A stretch of DNA of 30,362 nucleotides, from contig JAFZKR010000039.1 of assembly GCA_017551845.1 (NCBI GenBank), positions 1 through 30,362 on the forward strand. The letters are read 5' to 3'. The notes beneath the pieces were generated by a model, which was not told the origin of the DNA, did not search any database, and saw only the letters and a program-made list of their open reading frames with translations. The position numbers and the translations under genes were made by a program. This DNA is from Bacteroidaceae bacterium. GTDB taxonomy: Bacteria; Bacteroidota; Bacteroidia; Bacteroidales; Bacteroidaceae. Numbering within the stretch: the stretch's first letter is position 1; each line of letters starts with the position of its first letter. Shown here in pieces: positions 14,691 to 22,984 of the stretch.

Positions 14691-15102
14691 ACTCATCAAA
14701 GTCGAATTCGTCGGGGAGATCAAAGGGGGCGTCGGAGAGGAAGTCCTCCATATCGCGGCGGTCCTTCTTGGTGGGGCGGCCCAGGCCGGCGGCGCGTTTT
14801 ACGAATCCGCCTATGCGGTTCATTTCCAGCAGGTCATACTGATCTTGCGGGGTGATGTTCTCCATCATCTGCGGGACTAGTTTGGCGCCTACGCGGTTCT
14901 CAATTGCTTGCAGGACCTTGAAGGTGTAGGTTACGGGGGCTTTGCGGACCGATACGGTATCACCCTCCTTTACGGTCTTGGAGGGCTTGCACTGGACTCC
15001 GTTTATCTGGATGCGGCCTTTCTTGCAAGCCTCGGATGCGATTGTGCGGGTCTTGAAGATACGCACTGACCAGAGCCACTTGTCAATCCTTGCCTCTGCC
15101 AT
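14689..15102 (-). CDS. hslR: S4-domain RNA-binding protein, Hsp15-like
   Basis: The protein has 137 residues. The opening RIDKWLWSVRIFKTRTIASEACKKGRIQINGVQCKPSKTVKEGDTVSV is a textbook S4 RNA-binding domain of the Hsp15 (HslR) type. In E. coli this protein binds stalled 50S subunits carrying nascent chains and helps recycle them. The C-terminal part (FVKRAAGLGRPTKKDRR) is basic as in Hsp15, followed by a long acidic tail (DLPDEFDFDE). The gene lies 12 bases after pth on the same strand and ends within the REP-like hairpin. Placement next to pth, which frees peptidyl-tRNA, fits a shared ribosome-rescue role. Confidence 0.9.
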   Translation of the reverse strand: MAEARIDKWLWSVRIFKTRTIASEACKKGRIQINGVQCKPSKTVKEGDTVSVRKAPVTYTFKVLQAIENRVGAKLVPQMMENITPQDQYDLLEMNRIGGFVKRAAGLGRPTKKDRRDMEDFLSDAPFDLPDEFDFDE

Positions 15103-15114
15103 TTTTTTGCAAAA

Positions 15115-15678
15115 TTACTTGTTGTTGAATTTGCACATTGTGTCGTCAATGCCGGCCAGGCAGAAGTTCTTTACGGCCTCAACGGCTACGGGAATGCGTT
15201 CATCAAGAATCTTGCGCTCATCGTCACTGAAGGGATCAAGCACGAACTTTATCTGCGCACCCATGGGGAAATCATTGCCTATGCCAAACCTCAGGCGGCT
15301 GAACTGCTCGGAGCAGAGCACCTGGATGATATTGCCTATGCCGTTGTGTCCGCCACCGCTGCCTTGCTTGCGCAGGCGGATCTTGCCAAGGGGTAGGGCC
15401 AGGTCATCGGCCACGACCAGAAGGTTCTCGGGCTCAATGTTCTCCTTGTTCATCCAGTAGCGCACTGCGTTGCCGCTCAGGTTCATGAAGGTTGTGGGTT
15501 TTAGGAGCACAAGCTCACGGTTCTTTATGCGCATCTGGGCAACAAAACCGTATCGCCTGTCCTCAAAATCAGTATTGGATGCCTTTGCGAGGGCATCCAA
15601 TACCATAAATCCTATGTTGTGGCGGGTATCTTGGTATTCGTCGCCCGGGTTACCCAACCCCACAATCAAGTATTTCAT
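15115..15678 (-). CDS. pth: Peptidyl-tRNA hydrolase
   Basis: The protein has 187 residues, the usual length for Pth, which cleaves the ester bond of peptidyl-tRNA released from ribosomes. Conserved blocks are [24 protein letters not shown] (catalytic His in TRHNIG), [15 protein letters not shown] (Asn contact), [26 protein letters not shown] (catalytic Asp region and GGHNG loop), and FSRLRFGIG. The start is unambiguous because the first strand begins at residue 3. It sits 8 bases downstream of rplY and 12 bases upstream of the Hsp15-like gene. All three are probably one transcript from the promoter at 16397-16404. Confidence 0.97.
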   Translation of the reverse strand: MKYLIVGLGNPGDEYQDTRHNIGFMVLDALAKASNTDFEDRRYGFVAQMRIKNRELVLLKPTTFMNLSGNAVRYWMNKENIEPENLLVVADDLALPLGKIRLRKQGSGGGHNGIGNIIQVLCSEQFSRLRFGIGNDFPMGAQIKFVLDPFSDDERKILDERIPVAVEAVKNFCLAGIDDTMCKFNNK

Positions 15679-15686
15679 TCTTTATA

Positions 15687-16310
15687 TTACTCAGCGGCAG
15701 GAGCCTCAGCACCCTCAGCGCCCTCCTCAGTTGTAGCGGCAGCAGCTGAACGGGTTGACATAACTGTGCAGATCACAGCGTCCTTGGGGCTTACAAACTC
15801 AATGCCCTCAACGTTCAGGTCACCAACCTTGAATGACTTACCGATGGTAAGAGGTGTAACGTCTATCTCAACCTTCTCAGGAATTGCAGTGTAGAGAGCC
15901 TTGGCCTTGACGCGGCGCATTATCTGCTCCAACTTACCGCCAGCCTTAACACCGGCTGCCAGTCCGTTCAGTTTTACAGGAACTTCCATGACGATAGGCT
16001 TGTCTTCAGTGATCTGATAGAAATCTATGTGGAGAATATTGTCCTTGACAGGATGAAACTGAATCTCTCTCATCACGGCCAGAACAGTTTTGCCGTCGAT
16101 TGTAAGGTTGATAGAGAAAATATCAGGTGAATAAACCAGGTTACGTACTTCCTCATTTGTTACGCTGAAAGCCTTTGCAACAGGAAGGCCTTTGTCGTCT
16201 TTCTCTACACCGTACAGGTTGCAGGGAATGAGATTCTGCTTCCTGAGAGCCTTTGCACCTTTCTTTCCAAACTCGTTGCGGGCTGTACCCTTTACATTGA
16301 TTGACTTCAT
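15687..16310 (-). CDS. rplY: Ribosomal protein L25/TL5 (general stress protein Ctc)
   Basis: The product is 207 residues. The N-terminal domain (about 1-92, INVKGTARNEFGKKGAKALRKQNLIPCNLYG) is the 5S-rRNA-binding L25 fold. The second domain (about 95-185, ITEDKPIVMEVPVKLNGLAAGVKAGGK, then the I-x-V-D-V-T segment around EIDVTPLTIG) is the TL5/Ctc extension. An Ala/Glu-rich tail follows (about 190-207). It is part of the large ribosomal subunit. Transcribed before pth, the usual Bacteroidales order. The leader is about 80 bases and contains a small hairpin at 16361-16381 that could be used in control of expression. Confidence 0.96.
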   Translation of the reverse strand: MKSINVKGTARNEFGKKGAKALRKQNLIPCNLYGVEKDDKGLPVAKAFSVTNEEVRNLVYSPDIFSINLTIDGKTVLAVMREIQFHPVKDNILHIDFYQITEDKPIVMEVPVKLNGLAAGVKAGGKLEQIMRRVKAKALYTAIPEKVEIDVTPLTIGKSFKVGDLNVEGIEFVSPKDAVICTVMSTRSAAAATTEEGAEGAEAPAAE

Positions 16311-16360
16311 TTTGTTACGTGTTACTCTAAATTGTAAATACTCAATTCACCATCACACAG

Positions 16361-16381
16361 ACACAACCAATACAGTTGTGT
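16361..16381 (-). promoter_or_regulatory. Hairpin in the rplY leader
   Basis: ACACAAC (16361-16367) and GTTGTGT (16375-16381) form perfect 7-base arms with a 7-base loop, between the rplY promoter and the start codon. It could serve autoregulation by L25; no T-run follows, so it is not a classical terminator. Confidence 0.4.
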
Positions 16382-16396
16382 TTCGTAAAAGCGCCG

Positions 16397-16404
16397 CAAA
16401 GTTA
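16397..16404 (-). promoter_or_regulatory. Promoter -7 element of rplY-pth-hslR
   Basis: On the minus strand TAACTTTG matches TAnnTTTG, with an AT-rich upstream stretch. It lies 87 bases before the rplY ATG. Confidence 0.6.
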
Positions 16405-16519
16405 ATAAAAAAAATTGAGTTTTTAAATTAGAAAATGATTTTTAGAAAAAAGGGTTGCGATTAAATTCACAAGCCTTTTTCATCTTAATGGCTTAAGCAG
16501 GTTCTGTTTTATTAATTAT

Positions 16520-16891
16520 TCAGAATTCTATCTTGAAGTCATCCGATTCAGCTTGTTCATCTGATTGCCTATCGGTAGTTACCTTAGATTTGGGAACATC
16601 GTGCTCTGTCTTCTCAGTCTCGTGAATGAATTTGATTGCTTTTGTCAGACCATCAATAAAATTGCTGAAATCCTCCCTGTAGAGAAAAATCTTATGCTTT
16701 TCAAAACTAACCTGAGCGCCTTCGCCTTCTCCGGTAGTTATCTTCTTGCTTTCCGTTACAGACAGGTATAACTCATCTTTCCTTGTCTTGCGTACATCCA
16801 TATAATATATACGCTTGCCGGCCTTAACCGCATGGGAGAACAATACATCCTTCTCCATCTCCTCATTATTTCTTTTTTTGAAATCATCCAT
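16520..16891 (-). CDS. PUR-like nucleic-acid-binding protein (DUF3276)
   Basis: This 123-residue protein contains a compact segment at about residues 18-95: VLFSHAVKAGKRIYYMDVRKTRKDELYLSVTESKK, then FEKHKIFLYREDFSNFIDGLTKAIKFI. It matches the Bacteroidetes DUF3276 family, related to PUR-alpha repeats that bind single-stranded DNA or RNA. The C-terminal 28 residues are charged and probably disordered. An internal Met12 could also be the start; the first is retained because a weak promoter-like CATATTTG (one base off consensus) lies upstream on the minus strand. Its function in bacteria is not established. It stands alone between rplY and the divergent nusB. Confidence 0.82.
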   Translation of the reverse strand: MDDFKKRNNEEMEKDVLFSHAVKAGKRIYYMDVRKTRKDELYLSVTESKKITTGEGEGAQVSFEKHKIFLYREDFSNFIDGLTKAIKFIHETEKTEHDVPKSKVTTDRQSDEQAESDDFKIEF

Positions 16892-16962
16892 GGATGTCTT
16901 TTTTTAATTCACTACAAATATGGTTATTTGGATTAGAATATGCAAGAAATAGAAAGGGTATG

Positions 16963-16994
16963 TTGTCTGTGTGACGAAAAAAGATGTATTTTTG
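16963..16994 (+). promoter_or_regulatory. Promoter of nusB-yajC-ybbR-coaE-DUF5606
   Basis: TTG at 16963-16965 and TATTTTTG at 16987-16994 match the -33/-7 pattern. The -7 element falls inside the longest nusB frame, which shows that the ATG at 17023 is the true start. Confidence 0.6.
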
Positions 16995-17022
16995 CACTCG
17001 TTACATCGTTTTTTATAAGGAA

Positions 17023-17940
17023 ATGGTCAACAGAGTTCTCATCAGACTGAAAGTGGTGCAGGTGATTTACGCTTATTACCAGAACGGATGCGGAAAACCG
17101 GAATCTGCCGAACGTGAACTTGCACATAGTCTTGACAGCGCTTATTCCTTATATAAGACTCTCCTGTATCTACCGGTTGCGCTCTATTCATTATCACGCA
17201 AGTCCGTGGCGCGAAAAAGTCGCTTGAACGAAGAACATATTTCAGGCAAGGAGATCCGCTTTTCTGAAAACACTTTCATAAGTCAGTTAGAATCGAATGT
17301 ATATCTTTCAGAGTTCAAGGAATCTACGGATCTTTCATGGATACTGGAGTCCGATTTTCTGATAAATGTTTACGACCGTTTTTTGGAAAGTGATATTCTT
17401 GAAGAGTACTGGCAAGAAGAACACTTTGACTATGAGTCCGATAAAGAACTCTGCAAGAAACTTTACAAGACATTCCTCATGGACAATGAAGAATTGGATA
17501 CACTGCTTGAGGAACAGAACATTTATTGGAACGGTGACAGGGATTTGATTGACTCGTTCGTGCTCAAGACTTTCCGTTCGTTTACATTTGAAGGAGGTGC
17601 GGAACAGCCTCTTCAGGCCGAATTCAAGGATGAGGAAGACCGGAATTTCGCCATGGGGTTGCTGCATGCCGGACTTGCCGCTAATGATGAGCGTGAGAGA
17701 GTAGTTGCTGCCAATTGTCGCCGATGGGACCCGTCAAGACTGGCTTTGCTTGATGTGATTATTATTCAGGTCGCCCTTGCTGAGCTTACAGGTTTTCCTG
17801 GAATTCCGCTTAAGGTTACAATAAACGAATATGTTGACCTGGCAAAATACCTTAGTACACCGGCCAGCGGAAGTTTTGTAAACGGCATGTTGGATACTAT
17901 TGCAAAGGAACTGGCTACCGAGGGACGGCTTAACAAATGA
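17023..17940 (+). CDS. nusB: Transcription antitermination factor NusB, long form
   Basis: The protein has 305 residues from ATG 17023 (MVNRVLIRLKVVQVIYAYYQN), with AAGGA just upstream. The longer frame from 16984 is rejected because the promoter -7 element lies within it. NusB of E. coli has only about 140 residues. Here, as is usual in Bacteroidetes, a divergent N-terminal half of about 160 residues precedes the helical NusB domain, whose signature is in the C-terminal half (DVIIIQVALAELTGFPGIPLKVTINEYVDLAKYL followed by SGSFVNGMLDTIAKEL). NusB binds boxA RNA with NusE and prevents early termination in rRNA operons. It is the first gene of a five-gene cluster. Confidence 0.93.
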   Translation: MVNRVLIRLKVVQVIYAYYQNGCGKPESAERELAHSLDSAYSLYKTLLYLPVALYSLSRKSVARKSRLNEEHISGKEIRFSENTFISQLESNVYLSEFKESTDLSWILESDFLINVYDRFLESDILEEYWQEEHFDYESDKELCKKLYKTFLMDNEELDTLLEEQNIYWNGDRDLIDSFVLKTFRSFTFEGGAEQPLQAEFKDEEDRNFAMGLLHAGLAANDERERVVAANCRRWDPSRLALLDVIIIQVALAELTGFPGIPLKVTINEYVDLAKYLSTPASGSFVNGMLDTIAKELATEGRLNK

Positions 17941-17964
17941 TTATTCATAAAAAAATATAGTTCT

Positions 17965-18414
17965 ATGGCAAAAATGCTTTTGTTGAATCCTTCCATGCTT
18001 ACTTGGCAGGAAGTGGAGAGTGAGAACATCGTTACATTGGTACAGCAGGATGTGAATCTTGGTGACATCCAGGAGACCCAGGCCGGCAAACCTGCCGGAG
18101 GCGGTATGATGGGATTGTGGATAATAGTCCTTCTCTTCTTGATGTTCATGATGTTTATGCCCCGCCGCCAGGATAAGGAGGGCGATAAATTCCGCAATGC
18201 ACTGCAGAGAGAGCAGGATGTGGTGACGAGTTCCGGTATTTTCGGCAAAGTCAAGGACATTGACGATGTTTCTGTGACTTTGGAGTTAGCTCAGGGTATT
18301 AAAATCAAGGTTGACAAGCGTTATGTCAATCCAGTCCCGACTCCTCAGCCTGCCAAACCTGAAAAAGCATTGAGAAGAAGGAAAAAAGACCCTTCCAAGG
18401 ACGAAAAAGCCTGA
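17965..18414 (+). CDS. yajC: Preprotein translocase subunit YajC
   Basis: This 149-residue protein has one membrane helix (about residues 47-66, GGMMGLWIIVLLFLMFMMFMP) followed at once by RRQDKEGDKFRNALQREQDVVTSSGIFGKVKDIDDVSVTLELAQGIKIKVDKRYV. That is the YajC signature, with the G-I-x-G-K-V loop. YajC is an accessory part of the SecDF-YajC complex in the inner membrane. The N-terminal extension of about 45 residues is longer than in E. coli, and the C-terminus is strongly basic. It follows nusB after 24 bases and precedes the YbbR-like gene by 12 bases. Confidence 0.95.
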   Translation: MAKMLLLNPSMLTWQEVESENIVTLVQQDVNLGDIQETQAGKPAGGGMMGLWIIVLLFLMFMMFMPRRQDKEGDKFRNALQREQDVVTSSGIFGKVKDIDDVSVTLELAQGIKIKVDKRYVNPVPTPQPAKPEKALRRRKKDPSKDEKA

Positions 18415-18426
18415 CAAGCAGTTGTT

Positions 18427-19458
18427 ATGAGGGGAGATAAGTCCTTCCCGGAGACATCGGCCGGTACAAATAAGAAAAAAAGGAAATCACTGCTGAATTT
18501 ATTCAGGGGTGATTTTCCGGTTTTTCTACTGTTTCTGGCCATTGCCTTTTTTTTCTGGTGGTCACGCGCTATGACTGACACGTACGAAGCCAGCATCATG
18601 TTTTCTGTTGAATTGGAGAATGTACCACAGGAGATTCGAGTAACATCTGCTCCTCCCAGCCAAGTGTCGGTTTCGTTCGGAGGTAAGGGGACTGCCTTGT
18701 GGAGGGTTAAGACAGGTTCCCGTAAACGTATTATCGGGCTGGATTGCAATCAGTTTTCCATGAGACAAGGCATGGCATCATATCTCACGATGAACTTGAG
18801 GGATTCGCTTTCAGGGACTCTTCCATCGTCTGTTACCATCAAACGGATTGATCCAGATTCAATCAGCTTCCGATATTTGCTTCAGAAAGCAGTAATGCTT
18901 CCTGTGGCATACAGCGGTACATTTGACAGCTATGACCAGTATTCACTTGAGAGGGTTATTTTCAAACCGGACAGCGTTTTGGCACTAATCCCTCTTGATA
19001 AGGTCGATTCGTACGATGCAGTATATGTGTCAATTGATAACCTGAAACTTGCTACCGACACTCTCTCACTGAAAAGTACTCTCAAACCTGTAAGTGAAAT
19101 AATTCTGGAAACTTCGGAGGTTGAGATGACAGTTGTGTCACAGCAATATACAGAGAAAAGCATTGATGTGCCGGTTACAGGAGTCAATTTTCCTGACGGG
19201 GTGACACTAAGGACATTTCCTTCCAGAATTCCTCTGATTTTCTGGGTTAAGATGGCTGATTTTGAACATGTGGCTGCCAATGATTTCAGGGTTGTGATTG
19301 ACTACAATGATATTGAAGGGCGTGATATCGACAGGGCAGAACTCCATTTATATTCCCAACCTGCAAATGTAACCAATGTCCGTCTCCAGACTCACGATGT
19401 GGGTTTCCTAATGGAGATGAACCGTATTGACAGTGTTAATTGGAGTAAGTCATGGTGA
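18427..19458 (+). CDS. YbbR-like domain protein
   Basis: The 343-residue protein has a basic N-terminus (KKKRKSLLNLFRGD), one membrane helix at about 30-48 (FPVFLLFLAIAFFFWWSRAM), and an extracytoplasmic region of beta-rich repeats that fits two to three YbbR-like domains. The domains include the W-x-x-x-M-x-D-x-Y transition and a later VPVTGVNFPDGVTLRTFPSRIPLIF. In Firmicutes YbbR/CdaR controls the cyclic-di-AMP synthase CdaA next to it. No cdaA is adjacent here, so that role is not shown. It overlaps coaE by 7 bases, so the two are translationally coupled. Confidence 0.88.
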   Translation: MRGDKSFPETSAGTNKKKRKSLLNLFRGDFPVFLLFLAIAFFFWWSRAMTDTYEASIMFSVELENVPQEIRVTSAPPSQVSVSFGGKGTALWRVKTGSRKRIIGLDCNQFSMRQGMASYLTMNLRDSLSGTLPSSVTIKRIDPDSISFRYLLQKAVMLPVAYSGTFDSYDQYSLERVIFKPDSVLALIPLDKVDSYDAVYVSIDNLKLATDTLSLKSTLKPVSEIILETSEVEMTVVSQQYTEKSIDVPVTGVNFPDGVTLRTFPSRIPLIFWVKMADFEHVAANDFRVVIDYNDIEGRDIDRAELHLYSQPANVTNVRLQTHDVGFLMEMNRIDSVNWSKSW

Positions 19459-20060
19459 TAATCGGACTGACAGGCGGTATCGGCAGTGGTAAAAGCTATG
19501 TGGCTTCCTTGTTGTCGCTGCGTGGCATCCGGGTCTATGACTCAGACTTCAACGCTAAGCGGATTATATCTTCCGATGCTGATGTCGTCAGTAAATTGAC
19601 TGAAATAGTCGGCCCCAGCCTATACTCCGACGGAGTACTTGACCGGAGTGTCATGGCGCGTTTTATTTTTGGGAACAAAGATCATGCGAGAGAAGTTGAG
19701 GCAGTGATACATCCCAAAGTGAAGGAGGATTTCAGAGAGTGGACCGGACGGTTGGAGAACACTGGAATATGTGCCTTGGAATCGGCCATACTGTTCGAGT
19801 CTGGGTTCAATTTGGAAGTCGATTTGACAGTAGCGGTCTACGCTCCTTTGGAACTGAGGATTGAGCGATGCATGCTACGTGATGGCACTGACCGCAAAAG
19901 TGTTCTGTCAAGGATAATGAGTCAGGGTAATCAGGAAATGATCCTATCCAAATGCGGATTTGTTATCATTAATGACGGGACCAGAGGGCTGCAAGAGCAG
20001 ATAGATGAACTTATCGAGAAATGTAAAGATATTGAATTTCAAATGAATAGAAGATGCTAA
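19452..20060 (+). CDS. coaE: Dephospho-CoA kinase
   Basis: The product is 202 residues. The P-loop GLTGGIGSGKS lies at residues 5-15, followed by the D-S-D motif (RVYDSDFNAK) for the acceptor. The dephospho-CoA-binding and lid segments are IHPKVKEDFREW and APLELRIERCMLRDG. It transfers phosphate from ATP to the ribose 3'-hydroxyl of dephospho-CoA, the last step in coenzyme A synthesis, in the cytosol. It overlaps the YbbR-like gene by 7 bases and the DUF5606 gene by 7 bases. This tight packing shows a single transcript. Confidence 0.96.
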   Translation: MVIIGLTGGIGSGKSYVASLLSLRGIRVYDSDFNAKRIISSDADVVSKLTEIVGPSLYSDGVLDRSVMARFIFGNKDHAREVEAVIHPKVKEDFREWTGRLENTGICALESAILFESGFNLEVDLTVAVYAPLELRIERCMLRDGTDRKSVLSRIMSQGNQEMILSKCGFVIINDGTRGLQEQIDELIEKCKDIEFQMNRRC

Positions 20061-20488
20061 ATGACATTTTAACAATTTCCGGCAAGCAAGGTCTCTTCAA
20101 ATTGCTGACCCGCGGCCGTGGTGCACTTATTGTCGAGAATATCGACGAGAGCAAGAAACGTTTTCCCATACAGAGTACAGACAAAGTGGTTTCTCTGGGT
20201 GATATCTCTATTTTTACTGAAGGAGGTGAAATGCCGCTCAGGCAGGTTTTTCAGGCGATGGAGAAAAAGATAGGTAAGGATATACAACCGGAGGAGAATA
20301 TTAACAAGGGTTCCAATGGTGAGCTTGTGAAGTTCTTTGCCGGTATTATCCCCGATTTTGACAGAGAGAGGGTGTATCCAAGCCATATCAGGAAGATAGC
20401 CACATGGTATGGCCTGCTCGTGCGCTACGGCGAAAATGACTTCTCCGAGCCCGAAACTGAACAGAAGGCAGATGTTTCCGGCGAGTGA
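20054..20488 (+). CDS. DUF5606 family protein
   Basis: The protein has 144 residues and opens MLNDILTISGKQGLFKLLTRGRGALIVENID, a compact beta-rich domain of about 70 residues ending VSLGDISIFTEGGEMPLRQVF. A helical region with ELVKFFAGIIPDFDRERVYPSHIRKIATWYGLLV follows. This matches the DUF5606 family, found almost only in Bacteroidetes and usually beside coaE. The acidic C-terminus looks disordered. No enzyme motif is seen and no function is known. It is the last gene of the nusB operon, followed by a clear terminator at 20537-20580. Confidence 0.87.
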   Translation: MLNDILTISGKQGLFKLLTRGRGALIVENIDESKKRFPIQSTDKVVSLGDISIFTEGGEMPLRQVFQAMEKKIGKDIQPEENINKGSNGELVKFFAGIIPDFDRERVYPSHIRKIATWYGLLVRYGENDFSEPETEQKADVSGE

Positions 20489-20536
20489 CTCCGGCTGGAT
20501 ATTGAACTGCCATCATTTCCGGTGTTTGATATTATG

Positions 20537-20580
20537 AATAAGAATGCGATAGGGAAACCGTCGCATTCTTATTTCTTTTC
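20537..20580 (+). terminator. Rho-independent terminator of the nusB operon
   Basis: AATAAGAATGCGA (20537-20549) and TCGCATTCTTATT (20561-20573) are perfect 13-base arms with an 11-base loop, followed by TCTTTTC. Confidence 0.88.
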
Positions 20581-20616
20581 AGCGAAAAATCATATCCGAA
20601 TCGTAGAATCCAAAAT

Positions 20617-20639
20617 CATATAAAATAATATTTTATATG
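20617..20639. promoter_or_regulatory. AT-rich 23-base palindrome upstream of the DUF4954 promoter
   Basis: CATATAAAATA and TATTTTATATG (11 bases each) flank one central A, ending nine bases before the -33 element. A perfect palindrome at this place could bind a dimeric activator. As DNA that is 90 percent A+T it may also be fortuitous. Confidence 0.45.
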
Positions 20640-20648
20640 TCATTTATA

Positions 20649-20679
20649 TTGCTCGTGTGGAAATAATACCGTAACTTTG
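20649..20679 (+). promoter_or_regulatory. Promoter of the DUF4954/SIS genes
   Basis: TTG (20649-20651) and TAACTTTG (20672-20679) form a -33/-7 pair with 20 bases between. The ATG is 27 bases past the -7 element. Confidence 0.65.
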
Positions 20680-20705
20680 AAGCCGGAAAAAACAAAATCG
20701 TCATA

Positions 20706-22919
20706 ATGGAAAAAGTAACAGTTCTTTCTTCAGACAAGTTGTTCAACAGCTTTCTTGATCCCAAGTATATTCCTTCAGGACAGGACAAATACTATTTACG
20801 CAACACACAAGTATGTGCTCCCAAAAACGGATGGCGTCATCTGACAAGTTTTGAAATAGAGACTCTTGTCAAGAATGACAACACAGCCATGAGTTGGGAC
20901 AACATCATGGTCACTGATGAATTTGATCCCATGATGCTAAAGAACAATAAGTTCTACGGATTTGTACGTATAGGACGTGTTACTTCAAACGGACTTCAAT
21001 ATCATGATCTGAGACTCTCCTGCGGAATTACCAACAGCTCAATCCATTCTTGCGATATTGGTGATGACTGCGCCATCCACAATGTGCACTATCTCTCACA
21101 TTATATAATAGGTGACCGCTGTATGCTATTCAATATACAGGAGATGTCCTGCACAGACCATGCCAAGTTTGGTAACGGTATAGTCAAGGAGGGAGAGGAT
21201 GAGGATGTCCGTATTTGGCTTGAGCTAATGAACGAGACCGGTTGCCGCAAGGTGCTTCCGTTTGACGGCATGATTGCTGCTGATGCCTATATGTGGGCGA
21301 AATTCATTGATGACAAGCGGCTTCAGGACCGTCTGAAGGCAATTACTCAGAACTCTTTCGACAGCCGCCGCGGTTTTTACGGTACTATCGGATATGGCAA
21401 CGTCATCAAGAACTCATGGATCATCAAGGATGTTAAGATAGGCAATTGCTGTTACATCAAGGGTGCGAGTAAGCTTAAAAACATAACAATTAACTCATCA
21501 GAAAAAGAACCCACCCAGATTGGCGAGAATGTGGTTCTGGTGAACGGAATAATAGGATACGGATGCCGACTGTTCTATTCGGTCATTGCGGTCCGTTTTG
21601 TGCTTGGAAGCCATTCCAACCTCAAGTACGGTGCCAGACTTATGAATTCCTTCATGGGTGACAATTCAACCATTTCTTGCTGCGAAGTCCTGCATAATCT
21701 TATTTTCCCGGCTCACGAGCAGCATCATAACAACTCGTTCCTGATTGCCAGTGTTGTGAAGGGGCAGTCAAATCTGGCAGCCGGAGCAACCATCGGCTCC
21801 AACCATAATAGCCGTACTAATGACAATGAAATTGAAGCGGGACGTGGTTTCTGGCCCGGTTTGTGTGTAAGCGTAAAACATTCCTGCAAGTTTGCTTGCT
21901 TCACCATGCTGGCCAAGGGTGCATACCCCGCTGAAATGATTAACCCGTTCCCGTTCGCTCTCATCAGCAATGATGAGGTTCACGGTGAGTTGCATGTCAT
22001 GCCGGCTTTCTCTTGGATGCACAATATGTTCGCTATGGCCAGGAACAACTGGAAATACGCAAACCGCGACACCCGTGTTTTCAAAGTACAGAATATAGAG
22101 TTCGATGCATACGCACCTGATTCAATGGAGGAGGCTATCGAGGCTCGCAAACTGCTTGACAAATGGACTGCTAAAGCATGGCTGCGTAAGGAAGGCAAGA
22201 ATTTCGAGAAAATGGACGATGACTCTCTTATTGAGATTGGACGTAAACTGCTTAATGGGGATCCGGCAAAGGTACATGACCTTGAAGTCTTAGGTGAAAA
22301 TATGGAGAAGTCCAAGCGCAAGGTTGTAATACTGCATCCATACGAGGCATATCATGCATACGGTGATATGCTGATTTATTACTCTGTAAAGAATATCGTA
22401 TCATATCTGGAAGAACATGAGAATGAGTCTTTCCAGAGCATCAGTAATCGGTTTGACGGAGAGCGTAAACGCGTGTGGTTTAACCTGGGTGGCCAACTTA
22501 TGTCAATGGATGATTTTAACCAGCTACGTTCCGACATCAAAGACGGCACCATTAACACATGGAAAGAGATACATCACAGATATACTGAAATCTGGAAACG
22601 TTATCCCATTGATAAACTGCGTCATGCATATCTGTCGCTAAAGCATATGCTCGGTATAATCGAGTTTACTGATGATGATTGGAACAGCGTACTGAACAAG
22701 GGTATAGAAATTCAGAATTATATCTTCCATCAGGTCTATGAGACCCGTAAGAAAGATTATGAGAACAAGTTCCGTCAGGCTACATACCTGAATGAGGACG
22801 AAATGCTGGCAGCATGGGGCAAACTGGACGAGAACAGTTTCATTCTCCAGCAGCGTAAGGAGCTTAAGGAGTTCACCGAACGCATACAGAGCATAAGGAA
22901 ACGCCTTCTCCCAAAATGA
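20706..22919 (+). CDS. DUF4954 family protein with beta-helix region
   Basis: The protein has 737 residues and is of the Bacteroidales DUF4954 family. The central part, about 90-420, consists of repeated short turns with I/V-G-x-x-x-x-I patterns (for example SIHSCDIGDDCAIHNVHYLSHYIIGDRC and VNGIIGYGCRLFYSVIAVRFVLGSH). These resemble the left-handed beta-helix of hexapeptide nucleotidyl- and acyltransferases. The last 270 residues are mostly helical and charged. No signal peptide is present, so it is cytosolic. It is often regarded as a UDP-GlcNAc pyrophosphorylase-like protein, but no catalytic site has been demonstrated. It is followed after 65 bases by a SIS-domain protein, a pairing that suggests sugar-phosphate metabolism. 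A GGGGAC-type repeat directly follows the stop. Confidence 0.9.
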   Translation: MEKVTVLSSDKLFNSFLDPKYIPSGQDKYYLRNTQVCAPKNGWRHLTSFEIETLVKNDNTAMSWDNIMVTDEFDPMMLKNNKFYGFVRIGRVTSNGLQYHDLRLSCGITNSSIHSCDIGDDCAIHNVHYLSHYIIGDRCMLFNIQEMSCTDHAKFGNGIVKEGEDEDVRIWLELMNETGCRKVLPFDGMIAADAYMWAKFIDDKRLQDRLKAITQNSFDSRRGFYGTIGYGNVIKNSWIIKDVKIGNCCYIKGASKLKNITINSSEKEPTQIGENVVLVNGIIGYGCRLFYSVIAVRFVLGSHSNLKYGARLMNSFMGDNSTISCCEVLHNLIFPAHEQHHNNSFLIASVVKGQSNLAAGATIGSNHNSRTNDNEIEAGRGFWPGLCVSVKHSCKFACFTMLAKGAYPAEMINPFPFALISNDEVHGELHVMPAFSWMHNMFAMARNNWKYANRDTRVFKVQNIEFDAYAPDSMEEAIEARKLLDKWTAKAWLRKEGKNFEKMDDDSLIEIGRKLLNGDPAKVHDLEVLGENMEKSKRKVVILHPYEAYHAYGDMLIYYSVKNIVSYLEEHENESFQSISNRFDGERKRVWFNLGGQLMSMDDFNQLRSDIKDGTINTWKEIHHRYTEIWKRYPIDKLRHAYLSLKHMLGIIEFTDDDWNSVLNKGIEIQNYIFHQVYETRKKDYENKFRQATYLNEDEMLAAWGKLDENSFILQQRKELKEFTERIQSIRKRLLPK

Positions 22920-22946
22920 TACAATTGGGGACAGTCCACAATTGTA
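22920..22946. repeat. GGGGAC-core palindromic element
   Basis: TACAATTG (22920-22927) and CAATTGTA (22939-22946) flank the core GGGACAGTCCA. The stretch CAATTGGGGACAGTCC (22922-22937) matches the element at the Tex gene end with one mismatch in 16. It lies one base past the DUF4954 stop. Confidence 0.7.
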
Positions 22947-22984
22947 CTTACTTATTTCGATAAATTACTTTAAACCTTTACAAT

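Noticed and set aside
15690..15760. Possible short tandem repeat with AGC/CCTC units
   Set aside because: It is the Ala/Glu-rich C-terminal tail of ribosomal protein L25, explained by codon bias.
16984..17022. N-terminal extension of NusB
   Set aside because: The promoter -7 element lies within it, so it cannot be in the transcript; the ATG at 17023 has a good ribosome-binding site.
18427..20060. Cyclic-di-AMP synthase regulatory pair (CdaA-CdaR)
   Set aside because: Only the YbbR-like gene is here; no diadenylate cyclase gene lies in the window.
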